This document shows, piece by piece, positions 4,916 to 5,400 of a stretch of 5,400 nt of DNA. The translations under genes and the position numbers were made by a program. Origin of the DNA: an uncultured Collinsella sp. (GTDB lineage Bacteria > Actinomycetota > Coriobacteriia > Coriobacteriales > Coriobacteriaceae). How positions within the stretch are numbered: position 1 is the stretch's first letter; every line of letters begins with the position of its first letter. Location of the stretch: NCBI GenBank assembly GCA_902493545.1, contig CABUQI010000086.1, forward strand, positions 1 through 5,400, written 5' to 3'. The notes under the pieces were generated by a model that was not told where the DNA came from, searched no databases, and saw only the letters and a program-made list of their open reading frames with translations.

Positions 4916-5400
4916 CTAGTCCTCCATACCGAGGTCGATCGTCGTGCCCTCAAACACTTTGTTGACGGTACGGACGGCGCACATCTTGCCGCACATGGTG
5001 CAGGTGCCCTCGGTGGCGGCGGGGGATTCCTCGTAGCGCTTCTTACCGGTGACCGGGTCGAGAGCGCACTTCCACATGGCATCCCAGTCGAGCTTGCGGC
5101 GCGCCTGGCCCATCTTGTCGTCCATGTCTCGGGCGTGGGGCACCTTCTTGGCGATGTCGGCGGCGTGTGCGGCGATCTTAGTGGCCATAAGGCCATCGAG
5201 CACGTCTTGGGCGTCGGGCAGGCACAGGTGCTCGGCCGGCGTCACGTAGCACAGGAAGTCGGCGCCGGAGCTCGCGGAGATGGCGCCACCGATGGCAGCG
5301 GTGATGTGGTCGTAGCCCACGCCGATATCAGTCACCAGCGGCCCCAGCACATAGAACGGGGCGTTGTGGCACAGGCGCTTCTGCAGCTTCATGTTGGCGG
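4916..5400 (-). CDS. thiC: Phosphomethylpyrimidine synthase, C-terminal part (gene continues past the right edge)
   Basis: The window holds about the last 160 residues of ThiC (ThiC_Rad_SAM, PF01964), the radical-SAM enzyme that rearranges aminoimidazole ribotide into HMP-P. Conserved blocks are NAPFYVLGPLVTDIGVGYDH, IGGAISASSGADFLCYVTPAEHL and KIAAHAADIAKK, then LDWDAMWKCALDP, ending in the iron-sulfur motif CTMCGKMC close to the C-terminus. The last motif is C-x2-C-x3-C, whereas the textbook enterobacterial and Bacillus form is C-x2-C-x4-C; the shorter form followed by AVR is familiar to me from ThiC of anaerobes. An in-frame Met at 5390-5392 is internal, because the conserved sequence continues upstream (ANMKLQKRLC). 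The TAG is at 4918-4916. No clear terminator follows it, so readthrough into thiD is plausible. Any thiamine riboswitch would lie outside the window. Confidence 0.96.
   Translation of the reverse strand, partial: ANMKLQKRLCHNAPFYVLGPLVTDIGVGYDHITAAIGGAISASSGADFLCYVTPAEHLCLPDAQDVLDGLMATKIAAHAADIAKKVPHARDMDDKMGQARRKLDWDAMWKCALDPVTGKKRYEESPAATEGTCTMCGKMCAVRTVNKVFEGTTIDLGMED

Noticed and set aside
5390..5392. Start of thiC at the in-frame Met near the right edge
   Set aside because: ThiC proteins are far longer and the conserved reading continues upstream to the window end, so this Met is internal.

Overview
The window looks like one end of a prophage, or prophage remnant, in a high-GC, gut-type anaerobic actinobacterium. 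My best guess is Coriobacteriia (Collinsella-like), judged from codon usage, strong AAGGAG-type ribosome binding sites, a ThiC tail of the anaerobe type and the make-up of the phage genes. The taxonomic call is inference.

Region 1 (1-1023): a tyrosine recombinase on the minus strand (55-924) points toward the left edge. Its stop codon shares a CTAG with the stop of a possible plus-strand frame entering from the left. Its start lies beside a 49-bp concentric interrupted palindrome (943-991), which fills most of the gap to the next gene.

Region 2 (1024-3741): a tightly packed plus-strand phage late cassette. Two paralogous tail-end proteins carry carbohydrate-binding-like modules (1024-1431 and 1440-2009). 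They are followed by a small one-helix membrane protein (2023-2331), an r1t-type holin (2336-2575), an Amidase_3 plus SH3b endolysin (2577-3395) and a membrane-anchored DUF6440-like protein (3397-3699). A strong rho-independent terminator (3704-3741) closes it. Gaps between genes are 1-13 nt and most starts have a clear ribosome binding site, so this is almost certainly one transcript. The likely order of action is host-surface binding by the tail proteins, membrane permeabilisation by the holin, then peptidoglycan cleavage by the amidase.

Region 3 (3742-3901): a non-coding junction with two hairpins between the phage terminator and host DNA, where a right attachment site would be expected.

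Region 4 (3902-5400): host thiamine pyrimidine biosynthesis genes on the minus strand, thiC (3' part only) followed by thiD. ThiC makes HMP-P from aminoimidazole ribotide and ThiD phosphorylates it to HMP-PP. The 183-bp gap between them has promoter-like elements and a 10-bp tandem repeat.

The least ordinary point is the layout. The recombinase sits internally, next to the tail/lysis cassette and opposing it, with dyad-symmetric DNA around it, rather than at the far end of a prophage. This could mean a deletion remnant, an unusual prophage architecture or a site-specific recombinase acting on tail genes; the window alone cannot separate these.
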